DNA from: JACCZX01 sp963824935
GTDB lineage: Bacteria; Pseudomonadota; Gammaproteobacteria; Burkholderiales; Burkholderiaceae_F
Length of the DNA: 64,000 nt
Assembly (NCBI GenBank): GCA_963824935.1
Contig: CAWGRF010000024.1
Coordinates: forward strand, 248,001 to 312,000
Direction: 5' to 3'
Shown here: in pieces, positions 47,312 through 62,141 of the stretch
How the letters are laid out: every line of letters starts with the position of its first letter
How positions within the stretch are numbered: position 1 is the stretch's first letter
Notes under the pieces: generated by a model
Seen by the model: only the letters and a program-made list of their open reading frames with translations
The model's database searches: none
Told to the model about the DNA's origin: nothing
Translations under genes and position numbers: made by a program

Positions 47312-50300
47312 TTACTTCGCCGCTGCAAACGCGGTTGGCGTCGACGCGGTTGCGATGCGTACCTCGACGACGTGTTCGCGGTCGGTCATCGACCAATCCG
47401 ATGTAGCCGCCTTCCTGCACGACACCATCGATCGTCACGCTGGCAGCGCTCACGCTCTTCATCGTCTGTTCTCGAGCGCTGCACGGTGATGCGGTATTCG
47501 GTTTCACGGTAGCGATAGCGCAGGCTGAACCCGCTCCATTCGCCCGGCAAGCATGGAGTGATGTACAAGCGATCGACTTCGAGCCTGAGTCCGAGCAGCG
47601 ACTCGACGATCAGTCGGTACATCCAGCCGGCCGAGCCGGTGTACCAGGTCCATCCGCCGCGGCCGGTGTGAGGAGCCACTGCATACACATCTGCGGCAAC
47701 GACATACGGCTCGACTTTGTAAATCGCCGCTCCTTGCGCCGTGCGTGCGTGGTTCACCGGATTGATCATCGATGTCAGTTCCCACGCGCGCCGGCTGTCG
47801 CCGAGCGCGGCAAACGCCATCGCCGTCCAGACCGCGCTGTGCGTGTACTGGCCGCCGTTCTCGCGGACCCCCGGCACGTAGCCGCGGATATAGCCGGGGT
47901 CGAGCTCCGACTTGTCAAATGGTGGATCGAGCAGCTGGATCAGCGCGTGATCGCGGCGCACCAGGCGCGCATAAACCGCGTCCATTGCGCGGCGCGAACG
48001 CCCCGGATCGCCGACGCCCGACAGCACTGCCCAGCTCTGCGATATCGAGTCGATCTGGCACTCAACATTGCTGGCCGAGCCCAGCGGCGTTCCATCATCG
48101 AAGTACGCGCGGCGGTACCACTGGCCATCCCATGCGTTCTGCTCGATGCGCAACGCGAGCTGCGCCGCTTCGTGCTCGCAGCGAGTCGCGAACGATTCAT
48201 CGCCGCGCAGCCGCGCAATCGGCGCGAACTGTCGCAGCACGTAGCACAGAAAGAATGCCAGCCAGACACTTTCACCCTTGCCGCGCATTCCGACCAGGTT
48301 CATGCCGTCGTTCCAGTCACCCGAGCCGATCAGCGGCAATCCATGTTCACCGAACTTGAGACCGTACAGGATCGCGCGCACGCAATGCTGGTAAAGGTCG
48401 GCGTTTTGATCGGAGCGCACCGGAAGGTCGTAGTACGAATCGTCCTCCGCGGGGACCGGCCGGCCCTCGAGAAAGCGCGAGCTCTCATCGAGGATCGATT
48501 TATCGCCGGTGGCGAATACATAGCGGCTGGTCGCCAGCGGCAACCACAAATAGTCATCCGAGCAATGCGTTCGCACGCCGCGGCCCGATGGCGGATGCCA
48601 CCAGTGCTGAACGTCACCTTCGATGAACTGGCGGCTTGCGGCGAGCACAATTTGCGCGCGCATCGCGCCAGGGTCGGTGTGAACCAGCGCCATCACATCC
48701 TGCAGCTGATCGCGAAAGCCGTAAGCGCCGCCCGATTGATAGAAGCCACTGCGTGCCCACAGCCGGCATGCCATCGTCTGATACACAAGCCAGCCGTTGG
48801 TCAACACATTCAACGCCGGATCCGGCGTTTCAACCTGCACCGCGCTCAGCTTGTGCCGCCAGTGCTCTACGACCGCCTCGAGCGTCTGGTGCGCGATCGC
48901 AACGCCGCGGAAGCGTTGCACCAGAGCGCTCGCCGCGGCGACACTGTTTGCGGCCCCAAGCCGAAAGACGATCGTGCGCTCCTGGTCGGGAGCGAGGTCG
49001 AAGGTGACCTGCATCGCGGCGCATGGATCAAGCGCCGCACCGACGCGGCCCGACAGGCGGGTCCGGTGTAAGGCCGCCGGATTACGCAAAGTGCCGTTGC
49101 GGCCGATAAATTCGGTGCGGTCACCGGTCACCGACCGGGTGGTGTCGTCGACATCGAAGAAGGCCGCCCACTCTGCGAACTCTGTGTTGTACTGATTGCG
49201 CGCATAGAGCGCGCCATTCTTGGCATCGATCTCAGTCGTCACGTGCATCGCACACTTCGGCCGCAGATCACCCAGTACCCATTCGACGTAACCAGTGGCG
49301 GACAGGCTGCCGCGGCCGATCCGATCGATTGGCCAGGTTCAACACCGAAAACTTGACCGACGCATCGAGTGCGACAAACACCGTCAGTTCAGAGTGAATT
49401 CCGTCCTCGGCATGCTCGAATACGCTGTAACCAAGGCCGTGACGAGTCACGGTCGGCGCGACGTCTGCCGCATCGGATGACGATGGCGACCAGAAATGTC
49501 CGCTTTCCTCGTCGCGGATATAGAGTGCTTCGCCGGTAGTCTCTCCGACCGGGTCGTTGTACCACGGTGTCAGTCGAAAGAGGTGCGCGTTTTCGCTCCA
49601 CGTGTAGGCCTGCCCGCTCTCTGACAAGACCGTCCCGAAGCCTGCATTGGCCAGCACGTTGACCCATGGCGCGGGTGTTGTTTGCCGCGCCGGGGGTGCG
49701 ATCACGTACTCGCGCCCATCCGGCGTAAAGCCGCCGGTGCCGTTGTAAAGAATCAAATCGTCAAGATCGAGATCGACCGGCGTGTCCGCCCGATAGGAAC
49801 GCGTCGGGATCAGGCGCGGCACACGCACATCGAGCGGCGCACGGCGGGTCGCCTGTTCGGCCAGTGTTCCGCGCGCGCCGGACACAATGACGCGCGCAAC
49901 CGACTCGAACAGCAAGCGATCCTCATTGGATATCTGTTCCGCGTGACGCACGAAGATTCCGCCAGGCCGGTCGACGAAGTGCGCTTCGACACCAGCGGCG
50001 ATCAATCCCAGGATCTGTTCCTGCAGCTGCTGGCGATAAACATCGTGGTCTTCGTTCCATACGACCAGATCGACGGCCAGTCCCTTGAGTCGCCAATAGG
50101 CGTGGGCTTGCACCAACTGACGCACGAGGTCGATGCTCGCTGCCTTTGAGATCTGCACCAACACGATCGGCAGATCGCCCGAGATCGCATAGCCCCATAA
50201 ACCGGACTGGCTGCGGCGGTTGCGCACTATTGCGCTCGCAGCGCCGCGCAGCGACGCGTTCGCGTACAACACCGAGCTCGCCAGGCGACCATACAGTTGC

Positions 50301-53300
50301 GCGTCGGCTTCGGTCGCGTTGAGTTGCCGCAGCACAACCTGGCTATGGGTCCAGGTCAAATCGAACACGCGATCGGCAAGCCGTCGGTCCTGATATTTCT
50401 CGATCAGCGCCAGCACGGCCTCGCGCGTGTCGCCGACACCGAGCACGATGTCCACGGTTGCCGCCGCTCCGCCGTCGAGGGTGAGGCGCTGGCGGATCGC
50501 CGCAATCGGGTCGAGCACCGATCCTGCTGAGCCGGATAGCGCGCCGCGGTCGAACATCGCGCGCGGCGCCGCCGGCGTGCCTCCGCGGCCGAGAAAGCGC
50601 GAGCGGTCGGTCTCGAAAGAGGGAGCGCCGGCGTCGGCGCCGTGCGCGGTCATCAGTTGAAACAGCCACGGGGCGTGCTCGTCGCGCGAGCGCGGACGCC
50701 GCGTGGCAAGGATTGCTCTGCGCTCCTCGATGATCTCTGTCTGTACAAACAGATTGCTGAAGGCAGAGTGCAGCGCGTCGGCAGCAGCGGGCGCCAGCAC
50801 GACCTCGGTGTAGCTGGTGATTTCAATCGTGCGGCGCGACCTGCCGCGGTTTGTAATGCGCACGCGGCGCAGCTCGATGTCATCCTCCGGCGAAACGACG
50901 ATCTCGGTATGCGTGTCGATGTCGTGATCACGCCGGCGAAATTCGGCGCGGCCCTCGGTAAAGATCGCCTCGTAGTGATCGGCTGTCGTGAGTGTGGGTT
51001 GGTAGGCAGTCGACCAGAACTCCCCGCTCGCGATGTCGCGCAAGTAGAAAAACGTGCCCCAGTTGTCGCGCGTGGCGTCTTCGCGCCAGCGCGTAACCGC
51101 GAATTCTTTCCAGCGGCTGTTGCCGCCGCCGGCGTTCGTCACCATCACGTGGTAGCGGCCATTGGACAGCAACAGCACTTCGGGCACTGGCGTATTTGGT
51201 GTAGAGAACACGCGCACCGGAGGCTCAGCGCCGCTGTCGCTTACGCGGAGGTCAGGCGCGACCGTCGTCGAGTAAAACGGCGCCGCGCGCGGGATGCGTT
51301 CCTGCAGCAGCAGCAGCGTTGCCCTAAGTTGCGGGTCGGCTTCGAATCGCCGCTGCATCGGTTTGCCAAGCAACGCGTAGGAAAACGCCAACAGGCTCAT
51401 TCCATGGTGATGCGCCATAAACGAGCGGACAATCGCGCTTGATTCACCGCGCCGCTGGCGCGACGGTGTGTAGTCGATCGCTTCGAACATGCCGAACCGG
51501 CCGAATAGTCCGTCTGCAGCCAGGCGCTGCAGATTCAGGCACGCTGCTTCGGGTGCGACTGTCAGTGCGAGGGCCGTTGCATAAGGTGCGATCACCAGAT
51601 CATCGGCGAGCCCGCGCTTGAGTCCGAGCCCTGGTACGCCGAAGGCGCGGTACTGATAGTTGTCGTGCGCGTCCACCGTGTTGTAGCCGCATTCCGACAC
51701 GCCCCAGGGCACACCTTGCTGCTGGCCGTATTCGATCTGCCGCTCAACCGCCGCTACGTACGTTTGATCAAGCAGCGTGTTCTCGTACGTCGGCATGATC
51801 AGCAACGGCATCAGGTACTCGAACATCGAGCCGCTCCAGGACAGAAGCAATGGCTCACCGCCTGTGGTCGTCAGCAAACGCCCGAGGGCGAACCAGCTCT
51901 CCTGCGGCAGTTGTCCCTGTGCAATCGCGACGAAATTGGCCAAGCGCGCCTCCGACGCGAGCAAGTCGTAATAGCTCGCGTCGGCACGCGCGTCGCTGAC
52001 GTTGTAGCCGATGACGAACTGGCGCCGCACTTTGTCGAGCAGGAAGCCATAGTCCATCGCCGCCAAGACGCCCGCCTGCCGCGCGAGCTCGGCGATCGCG
52101 GCGATTCTGGTGCGCGCGTGCGCAGCGCTCTGAGCCAAAACCTTCGCGGCGTCGGGCGCCTCAGCGTCGCCCACAGCATCGAGTGCCGAAAGTTCGCGCA
52201 GCGTCGGAATACCTTGCTTGTCCGCGATAGCGGGGACATCTCGTATCGCTCCGTCCTGCGTCGACAGCCATGGCACGAACAAGACCAATTCATCGCGCAG
52301 ATCGGTGCATTGTCGGGCGAGCGCTTGCGACCAGTTAGCCGCTTCGACCTCGGGGTCATCAGCGGCGCTGCGGGGATCTCTCCCTTTCCCCAACGCGGCA
52401 TAGTGGTTGGCCACGTCAGTCGCGCACGCAGCCAGCATGTGGATATGGGCCCAGTGCAACGCCAGCGTAGGGCTGCGCTCGGCCGAGGCACGCTCGAGTG
52501 CGTCGCTGAACTCGGCGATCGCGCGCGGCGTGTCTTGCTTTGTGGGGATTTGCTCGAGCGTCTCGAGCAGAACTCTGAACGTATCGCTGACGCCTTCGTG
52601 CCAGAGCGGACTGATGATTGGGGCGTCGACGAGCGCAACGAGGCCCGCTCGCAATGTCATCAGATGGCCGGCGAGATTGCCACTGTCGACGGTTGATACG
52701 TATCTCGGCAGCAAGGGAGACAGCGTGCGCGTGTCGTACCAGTTAAAAAGATGGCCCCGGTAGCGCTCCAGCGACTGCATCGTGCGAAGCGCATCGCCGG
52801 TGCGCGTCAGGAGGCGGCCGGTCGACAGATAGCCGAAGTCATGCGCCGCTAGATCAGCGAGCAGCGCCAGCCCCATGTTGGTCGGCGACGTGCGATGCGC
52901 GATCGTGACTTCCTGCCTGTACTGCACGTTATCGGGCGGCAGCCAGTTTTCTTCGCGGGCGACATAGGTCTCAAAGTATCCCCAGGTCCTGCGCGCCAGT
53001 CCGCGCAGAAACTGCGTCTGCTTCGGCGACAGGGTGACACTGCGCGGCGCGAGCAGCCGGCTGATCCACCATGCGGCCGCGGGTGAAATCAACCAAAGCA
53101 GCAGGATCGGAGCGGCAACCTTCAATGCGGCGGCGTTAAACGCGGGCAACACGGTCCACGTCACCACCGCAATGGCCGGCGCGATCCACATCGTGCGATA
53201 GATCGAGACGAGGTCGGTGCTATCGCTTTCCTCGAGCGCGCGTTCGACTTCGCTCGAAGGATTCCATTCAAGCAACCGACGGTGCGATATCAGCATCCGC

Positions 53301-56147
53301 CAGAGCGTGCGCGAGATCGCATCAAGGCAGTAGAACGCCTCGTAAGGTAGCCAGGCGAGCGTCAATAGTGCTTGTAGGAACTGCGCGCGTGCAGTGGTTG
53401 CAACGGCAACCAGATGTTGGTCCCACGGCGCTTCGGGTGGCTTGCGGACAAGATCGGTCAATGCCGCTGTGACGGCGGGTAGCAGCAAGACCGCAAGCAC
53501 CGCCATCGTCCACCATGCCGGGCCGGGCAGGGCGCCCCAGCCGAGCAGCAGCAACAGCAGCAGCGCGGCGGGCACCAGGCTGCGCCGCAGGTTATCGAAC
53601 ACCTTCCACTGCGACAGCAGCGACAGCGGGTTGCGGACCCTGCGGCCATCGACGGTGGGAACGCGCCGGCGCAGCCAACCGGTCAGTTGCCAGTCGCCGC
53701 GTATCCAACGATGACGCCGTGCTACATCGGCGCTGTAGCGCGGCGGAAACTGTTCGTACAACTCGATGTCGCTTAGCAATCCGGAGCGTGCGTAGCAGCC
53801 TTCGAGCAGGTCATGGCTCAGGATGCGGTTATCTGGAAAGCGATCGGCAAGGGCCGCTTCGAACGCGTCGACGTCGTAGATGCCTTTGCCAATAAACGAG
53901 CCTTCACCGAATACGTCCTGATACACATCGGATACCGCGCGCGTATACGGGTCGAGGCCTGGTTCGCCGGCGGTAAGCCGGGCGTAATGCGAGCGGCGAG
54001 TGCTCGGCAGGCTTGCGGCCACGCGCGGCTGAAGAATGCTGTAGCCCGCGGTGACAGTGCGCCGCTGCGAGTCTGCGGCAGGCGGACCGAAACGTGGCCG
54101 ATTCAACGGATGCACCATCGTGCCAACCAATTGCCGCGCGCTATCACGGGGCAACTGCGTGTCGGTATCGAGTGTGATCACGTATCGCACCTGCGATAGC
54201 ACTTGGGTCGCGCCGACGATCAACGAAAATCTGTCGCGCGCGTTACTGCGCAGCAGCGCGTTCAGATCCCCCAGCTTGCCGCGCTTGCGCTCGTAGCCCA
54301 TCCATGCGCGTTGCCTTGGATTCCAGCGGCGCGGACGATGCAACAAATAGAACGGATCTCCGCCTGCGCTCTGGTCACCCTCAGCTGCGTCATCGGTGCG
54401 GCGATACTTCTGGTTCAGTTCATTGATGCGGGTCTGCGCCAGTTGCAGCAGCGGCGCATCAGTAGGCAACGTCTGCTCCGCCGCATCGGGAAAGTCGGTC
54501 AACAGCGCAAAGTGCAGATACGGGTCGCGATTCGCAAGGAAGCGAACCTCGAGCGCCTCGATCAGCGTTTCGACGTTGCCGGCGTCGGTGAGCATCGTCG
54601 GAATGACCACCAGCGTGCGCGCATGCGCCTCGATGCCGCCGGCGGTGTCCATGCGCGGCAACGGACGCGCAGTCGCCAGCAAGCGTGGCAAACCAGTTGA
54701 CGAGCGCCACGGCGAACTGACTCGTCGCCAGCAGCGAAAGTACGAGTGTGATCGTCAGTACGACGACTGACACATTGCCGCGATACGCGTGCGCTACGAG
54801 GCCTGCCGTTAGGCTGCCCGTGATGACGGCGATCGCACCGAGATAAATCGCAAGCGGATGCTCGTGCCCGACCCTGCTCAGTGATTCAAGCGCCGAGCGC
54901 TTGACCCCAACCGCCTGCTCGAGCGCCGGCAGCCCTTCGTCGATCAGGTAGTAACCGACATGCGCAGCGCGCTGGTCAACCGATGCCGCTGCGCCTGCTT
55001 CGTCAGGGCTGCCGCTGGCGCCGGCACGCGCCAACTGGATCGCCTTGCTCGCAACCTCGGGCTCCGTCGATCCGCTGCGCTTGGCGATACGTTCGGTCGC
55101 ATGACGATAACGGTCACGTGTTGCGAAATCCATTGCAGCGTGGACGCCGGCGGGGTCATCGCGCAGAATCTGCTCGACCACACTCATCTGTTCGACGAAC
55201 TCGCGCCAGTCAATGGCGCTCAGCAATCGCAGGCTGCCGATGCTGTTGCTGATTGAAACCTGGTGCGCCGCCTGCACTTGTGCCTCGCGCTGCACCAGTT
55301 GTTCGATCGTCAGATGCGATTCAGCGAGCTGCTGCTCGATCCATGTGAGCGCCAGAGCGAGCGCCGGACTCTGGCCCTGCAAGCGGCGCGTCAGTTCTGC
55401 TACGAACGCGCTCCCCATCGGCGGCGTCGAGCGCGCCATGTCCGCGATCACGAGGATCAGGCTCTTCGGATCGCTCTCGGCCATTTCCATCATCTGGTCG
55501 GCCCAGACGTTGGCGAGATCGCGCTCCGCGAGCGCGGCCGCCATACTTACGCCGACCCGGCGCAGGTTTTCGATCAGTGCCAACCGCAACATGATCGGGA
55601 TCGCCCACAGCTCGCCGAGCTTCAGCGGCGTCACACTCTGATAGGCAGCCACGAAACCACTCAGGCGCTGCGCATCGACCAGGCCGTCGCCGTGCGAAAT
55701 CGTTTCGAGCGCGATGTCGTATACGCGCGGCAACCCCGCGGATGGCCCGCTCGCCAGGCGTGGCAACTCGCGGCTGTAGCCGCGCGGCAGATGCCTCTTT
55801 GCAGTGGCAACCTGTTCTTCGATTAGATGGAAGTTGTCGACCAGCCATTCACCGGCCGGAGTGATGCGCTGATTGGCCGACAAGGACGCAGTCAGCAGAT
55901 TGCACACTTCGACCAATGCAGTTTCGTTGTCGGCCAGTCGCGTCAGCAGTAGATCGCGTGTGTGGCGCGGCGTCACCTTGTGCGCGCTGGCGAGCGTCTT
56001 GCCGTATTGCTGCATCTGATCGGCGCTGAGCAGCTCCGATCGGAGCGGAGCTTCCTCGCGCGACGACGCGAGCGACAAGCCGCTGGTGGAGAAAGGCGTC
56101 TTAAACTGGGTCAGATGCCCGAGGATGGAAGCGCTGCTCGTCCTCAA
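47312..56147 (-). CDS. Cyclic beta-1,2-glucan synthase (GT84/GH94, NdvB-like; five frame breaks)
   Basis: This giant protein of about 2,945 residues is the size of Cgs/NdvB. In order it has a cytoplasmic helical N-terminus, membrane helices, and the GT84 glycosyltransferase (RTLVVIPTMLTDAGNVETLI, VRYVITLDTDTQLPRDSARQ, RHRWIRGDWQL). A second membrane block and a glucoamylase-like domain (GVPWGVSECGYNTVDAHDNY; FGRFGMFEAIDYTPSRQ) follow. Last come two GH94-type phosphorylase regions, with HCSDDYLWLPLATSRYV and the catalytic GSGDWNDGMNLVGMRGKGES. It makes periplasmic cyclic glucans from UDP-glucose. Breaks are near 54690, 49325, 47465 and 47388, with one loss near 47470. TTG start at 56147 with GAAGGA upstream. 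Confidence 0.92.
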
Positions 56148-56248
56148 TTACAACGTCCTTCACCATGCACAATTCTGCGACATGGAGCGATCGACAAACT
56201 CTGGTACGTGATTGGGCAGAATAGCAAGTTCAGTTCCGATCGATCGAG

Positions 56249-57640
56249 ATGGCAATCCCCAGTTCAGATGCTTTCGTCTTTTTCGGCGCCACCGGCGATC
56301 TGGCTTACAAGAAGATCTTTCCGGCACTGCAGGCGATGATCCGGGCCGGCGAACTCGCGATGCCGATCATCGGCATCGCGCGCGCGGGATGGACACTCGA
56401 CAAACTGTGCGATCGCGCCCGCGACTCGCTGCAGAAAAATGGTGGTCTCGACAAAGCCGCCTTTGCCAGGTTGTCAACGCAACTGCGCTATGTGGAGGGC
56501 GACTACAACGACCCCGCCACGTACGAGCGCCTTCGGCAAACGCTCAACGGCGCGGAGCGCCCGCTGCACTATCTGGCGATTCCCCCCAGTATGTTCGCAA
56601 CCGTCGTGCAGGGTCTGGCCAGGGCTGGCTGTGCCGAGAATGCGCGCGTCATCGTCGAGAAGCCATTTGGACGAGATCTCGCGTCGGCGCGGGCGTTGAA
56701 CCGCACGCTGCACGAAGTCTTTCCGGAATCGGCGGTGTTTCGCATCGACCACTATCTTGGCAAGGAGGCGGTGCAGAATTTGCTGTATTTCCGTTTCGCA
56801 AACTCGTTTCTCGAGCCGGTCTGGAATCGCAACTACATCAACAACGTGCAGATCACGATGGCGGAGAATTTTGGCGTGCAGGGCCGCGGCAGCTTCTACG
56901 AGGAAGTGGGTGCGATCCGCGATGTAGTGCAAAACCATCTGCTGCAGGTGATTGCTTTGCTGGCAATGGACGCGCCGGTAGGGCGCGATCCCGAATCCAC
57001 GCGTGCCGAAAAGCTGCGGCTGTTTCGTGCGATGCAGCCGTTGGACCCGAAGCACGTGGTGCGCGGCCAGTTTCGAGGCTACCGCAATGAGGCGGGGGTG
57101 GCGCCCGATTCGCATGTCGAGACATTCGTTGCGTTGCGGCTGTGCATCGACACCTGGCGCTGGGCCGGCGTGCCGTTCTACATCCGCTCCGGCAAGCGCC
57201 TGCCGGTTACCGCGACCGAGGTCATGGTCGATCTGAAGTGCCCGCCGCTTGCGATCTTCGACGACATCACAGCGGCGCAATCGAATTATTTCCGCTTCCG
57301 CCTGAGCCCCGAGGTCGTGATCTCCGTGGGCGCTCGAGTCAAGCGTGCAGGCGATGAAATGCTGGGCGAGCCGGTTGAGCTCGTCGCGCGTCGTTCACCG
57401 GCGAGCGAGGACTTGCCGTACGAACGGCTGCTCGGTGACGCGATTCGTGGCGACACCTCGCTTTTCACGCGCGACGACGCCGTTGAAGCGGCATGGCGTG
57501 TTGTGGAGCCGATTCTCGGAAACGCGACACCGCTAGCTGAGTATGAACCGGACACATGGGGTCCTGCGAGCGCCGCGGCCGTGGTGGCCGGTGCAGAAGG
57601 ATGGCACGATCCGAAACGCGAGGAACCCGTTCCGTGCTAA
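56249..57640 (+). CDS. zwf: Glucose-6-phosphate 1-dehydrogenase
   Basis: This is a complete 463-residue G6PDH. NADP binding is at FVFFGATGDLAYKKIFPALQ. The conserved motif EKPFGRD leads to the substrate site FRIDHYLGKEAVQNLLYFRF. PFYIRSGKRLPVTATEVMVD follows in the C-terminal domain. It converts G6P to 6-phosphogluconolactone and makes NADPH. It diverges from the glucan synthase gene across 101 bases, and tal follows 20 bases after its stop. Confidence 0.95.
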   Translation: MAIPSSDAFVFFGATGDLAYKKIFPALQAMIRAGELAMPIIGIARAGWTLDKLCDRARDSLQKNGGLDKAAFARLSTQLRYVEGDYNDPATYERLRQTLNGAERPLHYLAIPPSMFATVVQGLARAGCAENARVIVEKPFGRDLASARALNRTLHEVFPESAVFRIDHYLGKEAVQNLLYFRFANSFLEPVWNRNYINNVQITMAENFGVQGRGSFYEEVGAIRDVVQNHLLQVIALLAMDAPVGRDPESTRAEKLRLFRAMQPLDPKHVVRGQFRGYRNEAGVAPDSHVETFVALRLCIDTWRWAGVPFYIRSGKRLPVTATEVMVDLKCPPLAIFDDITAAQSNYFRFRLSPEVVISVGARVKRAGDEMLGEPVELVARRSPASEDLPYERLLGDAIRGDTSLFTRDDAVEAAWRVVEPILGNATPLAEYEPDTWGPASAAAVVAGAEGWHDPKREEPVPC

Positions 57641-57660
57641 AGATCAAACTGGAGCAAGCA

Positions 57661-58758
57661 TGAACAACACACACCGCCTGCACGACCTCGGCCAGAGTCT
57701 GTGGCTGGACAACATCTCACGCAAGATGCTCGACGACGGCACCTTGCGACGCTACATCGACGAGTTCTCGGTGACCGGGTTGACGTCGAATCCCACCATC
57801 TTCGATGAGGCAATCGGCGCGAGCGTCGCGTACGACGACGGCATTCGCGAGAAGGCCCAAGCCGGCAAATCCGGAGAAGCACTGTTCATCGAGCTCGCGC
57901 TGGAAGACCTGCGGCGCGCTGCCGATATGTTCCGGCCGATCTTCGATGCCACCCGTCGAGTCGATGGCTGGGTGTCGATGGAGTTATCGCCGCTGCTGGC
58001 CGCTGACACGGCGGGCAGCATCGAGGCTGCGGCTCGCATCTATCGGCAGGCGGACCGCCCGAATCTGTTCGTCAAGATTCCGGGCACACCCGAGGGCGTG
58101 CCCGCGATCGAGGAATCGATCTTCAATGGTGTGCCGATCAACGTCACGTTGCTGTTTTCGCGCACGCAGTATCTCGCCTCCGCCGAGGCGTATCTGCGCG
58201 GGATCGAGCGGCGCATCGCCGCCGGTCTCGATTCGAGAGTCGGCTCGGTGGCATCGCTGTTTGTCAGCCGCTGGGATAAAGCCGTCAGCGACAAAGTATC
58301 AGCCGATCTGCGCAACCGGCTCGGCATCGCGGTCGCGCAACAGACATATCGCGCGTACCGCGAGCTGCTGGCGTCGCCGCGCTGGCGCAAGCTTGCGGTC
58401 GCAGGTGCGCAGCCGCAGCGCCTGCTTTGGGGCAGCACCGGGACGAAGGATCCGCAGGCGTCAGATACGTTGTATGTCGAGGCATTAGCGGCGCCCGACA
58501 CGATCAACACAATCCCCGAGAAGACACTGCGCGCCTTTGCCGAGCACGGCCAGCTTCGCGGTGTGATGGCCGAAGATGGCGGCGACGCTGAAGCCGTGCT
58601 CGGGAGCTTTCAAGCGGGCCGGCGTCGATGTCGATGCGCTGGCAACGCAATTGCAGAAAGACGGCGCGCAAGCATTCGTGAAGTCATGGAAGGCGTTGCT
58701 GCAGCGTATCGCCGACAAGAGCGAAGCGCTCGCCGACGCTGGCGTGCGCAATGGCTAA
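57661..58758 (+). CDS. tal: Transaldolase (one frame break)
   Basis: This transaldolase of about 365 residues is the longer form found beside pgi in many bacteria. The signature TGLTSNPTIFDEAIG is near the start. The Schiff-base Lys is in ADRPNLFVKIPGTPEGVPAI, and LWGSTGTKDPQASDTLYVEA follows. The frame breaks near 58605 in a GGG run. Removing one G gives AVLGAFKRAGVDVDALATQL and the normal end. AACTGGAGCAAGC supplies a Shine-Dalgarno. Confidence 0.94.
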
Positions 58759-58767
58759 GCGCCGGAC

Positions 58768-60423
<1,656 letters not shown>

Positions 60424-60433
60424 CAATTCGGCG

Positions 60434-61125
60434 CTATCCAGCAAGCGACGCCAGCAGCACAGACTCGACGAGTACATCGACACCAGCCGCGGGTTGGATC
60501 GCAGCCGCGGGCAGCTGCTCGCCTGCGCGCCAGCGCTTGACTGCGTCGCGCTTGGACTCGCCTGCCACCAGGAACAGCACCTCGCGCGCCCGGCTGAGTC
60601 GTGCTGCGCTGAGCGATACGCGCTGCGGCGGGGGCTTGGGGGCGTCGAACACCGCGAGCACGTCGGGAGAATCGGGCGCGGCGCCCCAGTCGTGCATCGG
60701 AAAAAGACTGGCGGTGTGGCCGTCTTCGCCGAGCCCAAGCAACACGAGATCGAACTCGCCGACGCTCGGAAAGCGTCTTTCCGTACGCGAGTGCAGCCGC
60801 TCTTTGCACCGAGTTCGGCGGGAATTGTGTGCACTTGATCACGCGGAATCGGCACGTGTTCGAGCCAGATGTCGGCCGCCATCTTGCTATTGCGCTCGGC
60901 GTTGTCGGCGGGCAGACAGCGTTCGTCGCCGAAGTACACGTGCCAGCATGACCAGTCGGTGGTTGCTGTGCGGAGCCTTCGATACACGCCACGCGGTGTG
61001 TTGCCGCCGGAAAGAACGATCAGAAACTCACGGCGCAACTCGATCGCGCGCGTAGCGGCATCGAGGATGCGCCCACACGCGGCGCGCTGCAGCGCTTCAA
61101 CGTCCGCAACGCCGAGCCAACGCAC
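60434..61125 (-). CDS. pgl: 6-Phosphogluconolactonase (two frame breaks)
   Basis: This is a SugarP-isomerase/DevB-type 6-phosphogluconolactonase of about 230 residues. LIVLSGGNTPRGVYRRLRTA, WHVYFGDERCLPADNAERNS and VLLGLGEDGHTASLFPMHD are the three family blocks. Breaks near 60830 and 60775 are each repaired by dropping one base, giving LGARAAALAYGKTLSE and then VGEFDLVLLG. The listed start is GTG. An ATG at 61136 overlapping the gnd stop (ATGA) would be more usual but needs a base missing just after it. Confidence 0.9.
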
Positions 61126-61132
61126 CAGGTGC

Positions 61133-62038
61133 TCATCCTTTCTTGATCTCGTGCCCACCGAACTGATAGCGCATCGCCGAAAGCAGTTTGTCGGAGAAGG
61201 AGTCCGCATCGCGCGAAGCGAGACGCGCCAGCAGCGCCAGCGTGATCACCGGCGCCGGAACGTTTAGATCGATCGCTTCTGCTACGGTCCAGCGACCTTC
61301 GCCGGAATCGGGTACGTACGGCGCGATGCCATCGAGAGTGGGGTTTTCCTTCAGCGCGACCGAGGTCAGTTCGAGCAGCCACGAACGCACCACGCTGCCA
61401 TGGCGCCAGATCTCGGCGATCTGGTGCAGATCGAGTGCGAATTCCGATTTGTGCTGCATGATCGAAAAGCCTTCTGCATACGCCTGCATCAGGCCGTATT
61501 CGATGCCGTTGTGAATCATCTTCGTAAAGTGGCCCGCGCCGACCGGGCCAACGCGACCCCAGCCTCGATCGCGTGCCGGCGCCAGCGTTTCAAAGATCGG
61601 CCGCAGCCTTTCGATCACGGGCTCGTCGCCGCCGACCATCATGCTGTAGCCCTCGGCGAGCCCCCACACACCGCCGCTGGTGCCGCAGTCGACGTAGTGA
61701 ATCCGCTTGTCGGCGAGAAGCGTTGCACGACGCTGCGTGTCTTTGTAGTTGGAATTGCCGCCGTCGATGACGGTGTCGCCTGCTGCCAGCAGCGGCAGCA
61801 GCGCATCAATGGTCTCCTCAGTCGCGGCACCTGCGGGGACCATCAGCCAAACGATGCGCGGCGGCTCGAGCTTGGCCACTAGAGCGTCGATCGCATCAGC
61901 GGTGTCTGCTCCAAATTGCTCGACGCGTCTGCGGTGCTCCACGTGCCGAGCAAAGCCGATCACGCGATGCCCGCCGCGCACCAGCCGCTGCGTCATGTTG
62001 GCGCCCATGCGTCCCAGTCCGATCATGCCAAGTTCCAT
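61133..62038 (-). CDS. gnd: 6-Phosphogluconate dehydrogenase, decarboxylating, short type
   Basis: This is an intact 301-residue protein of the short tetrameric GntZ/YqeC-type class. It starts MELGMIGLGRMGANMTQRLV (nucleotide site). Catalytic-domain signatures are VIDGGNSNYKDTQRR, VDCGTSGGVWGLAEGYSMMV and GAGHFTKMIHNGIEYGLMQA (with the catalytic Lys). It converts 6-phosphogluconate to ribulose 5-phosphate, making NAD(P)H. The stop overlaps the presumed pgl start, so the two are co-translated. Confidence 0.95.
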   Translation of the reverse strand: MELGMIGLGRMGANMTQRLVRGGHRVIGFARHVEHRRRVEQFGADTADAIDALVAKLEPPRIVWLMVPAGAATEETIDALLPLLAAGDTVIDGGNSNYKDTQRRATLLADKRIHYVDCGTSGGVWGLAEGYSMMVGGDEPVIERLRPIFETLAPARDRGWGRVGPVGAGHFTKMIHNGIEYGLMQAYAEGFSIMQHKSEFALDLHQIAEIWRHGSVVRSWLLELTSVALKENPTLDGIAPYVPDSGEGRWTVAEAIDLNVPAPVITLALLARLASRDADSFSDKLLSAMRYQFGGHEIKKG

Positions 62039-62141
62039 CAGAAGCCATCTCCAAAACTACTGCGCGACCCGATCTTGCCACTGCGGTGCTCGCCGTAACT
62101 CTCGTACGTGTGCTGAATTGTTGCGCCCCCGGTCGCTGCAC

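Noticed and set aside
47668..49071. A 467-codon plus-strand frame opposite the glucan synthase C-terminus
   Set aside because: Its composition (Arg, Ala, His, Gln) is that of an antisense shadow, while the minus strand encodes the clear GH94 domain with the DWNDGM motif.
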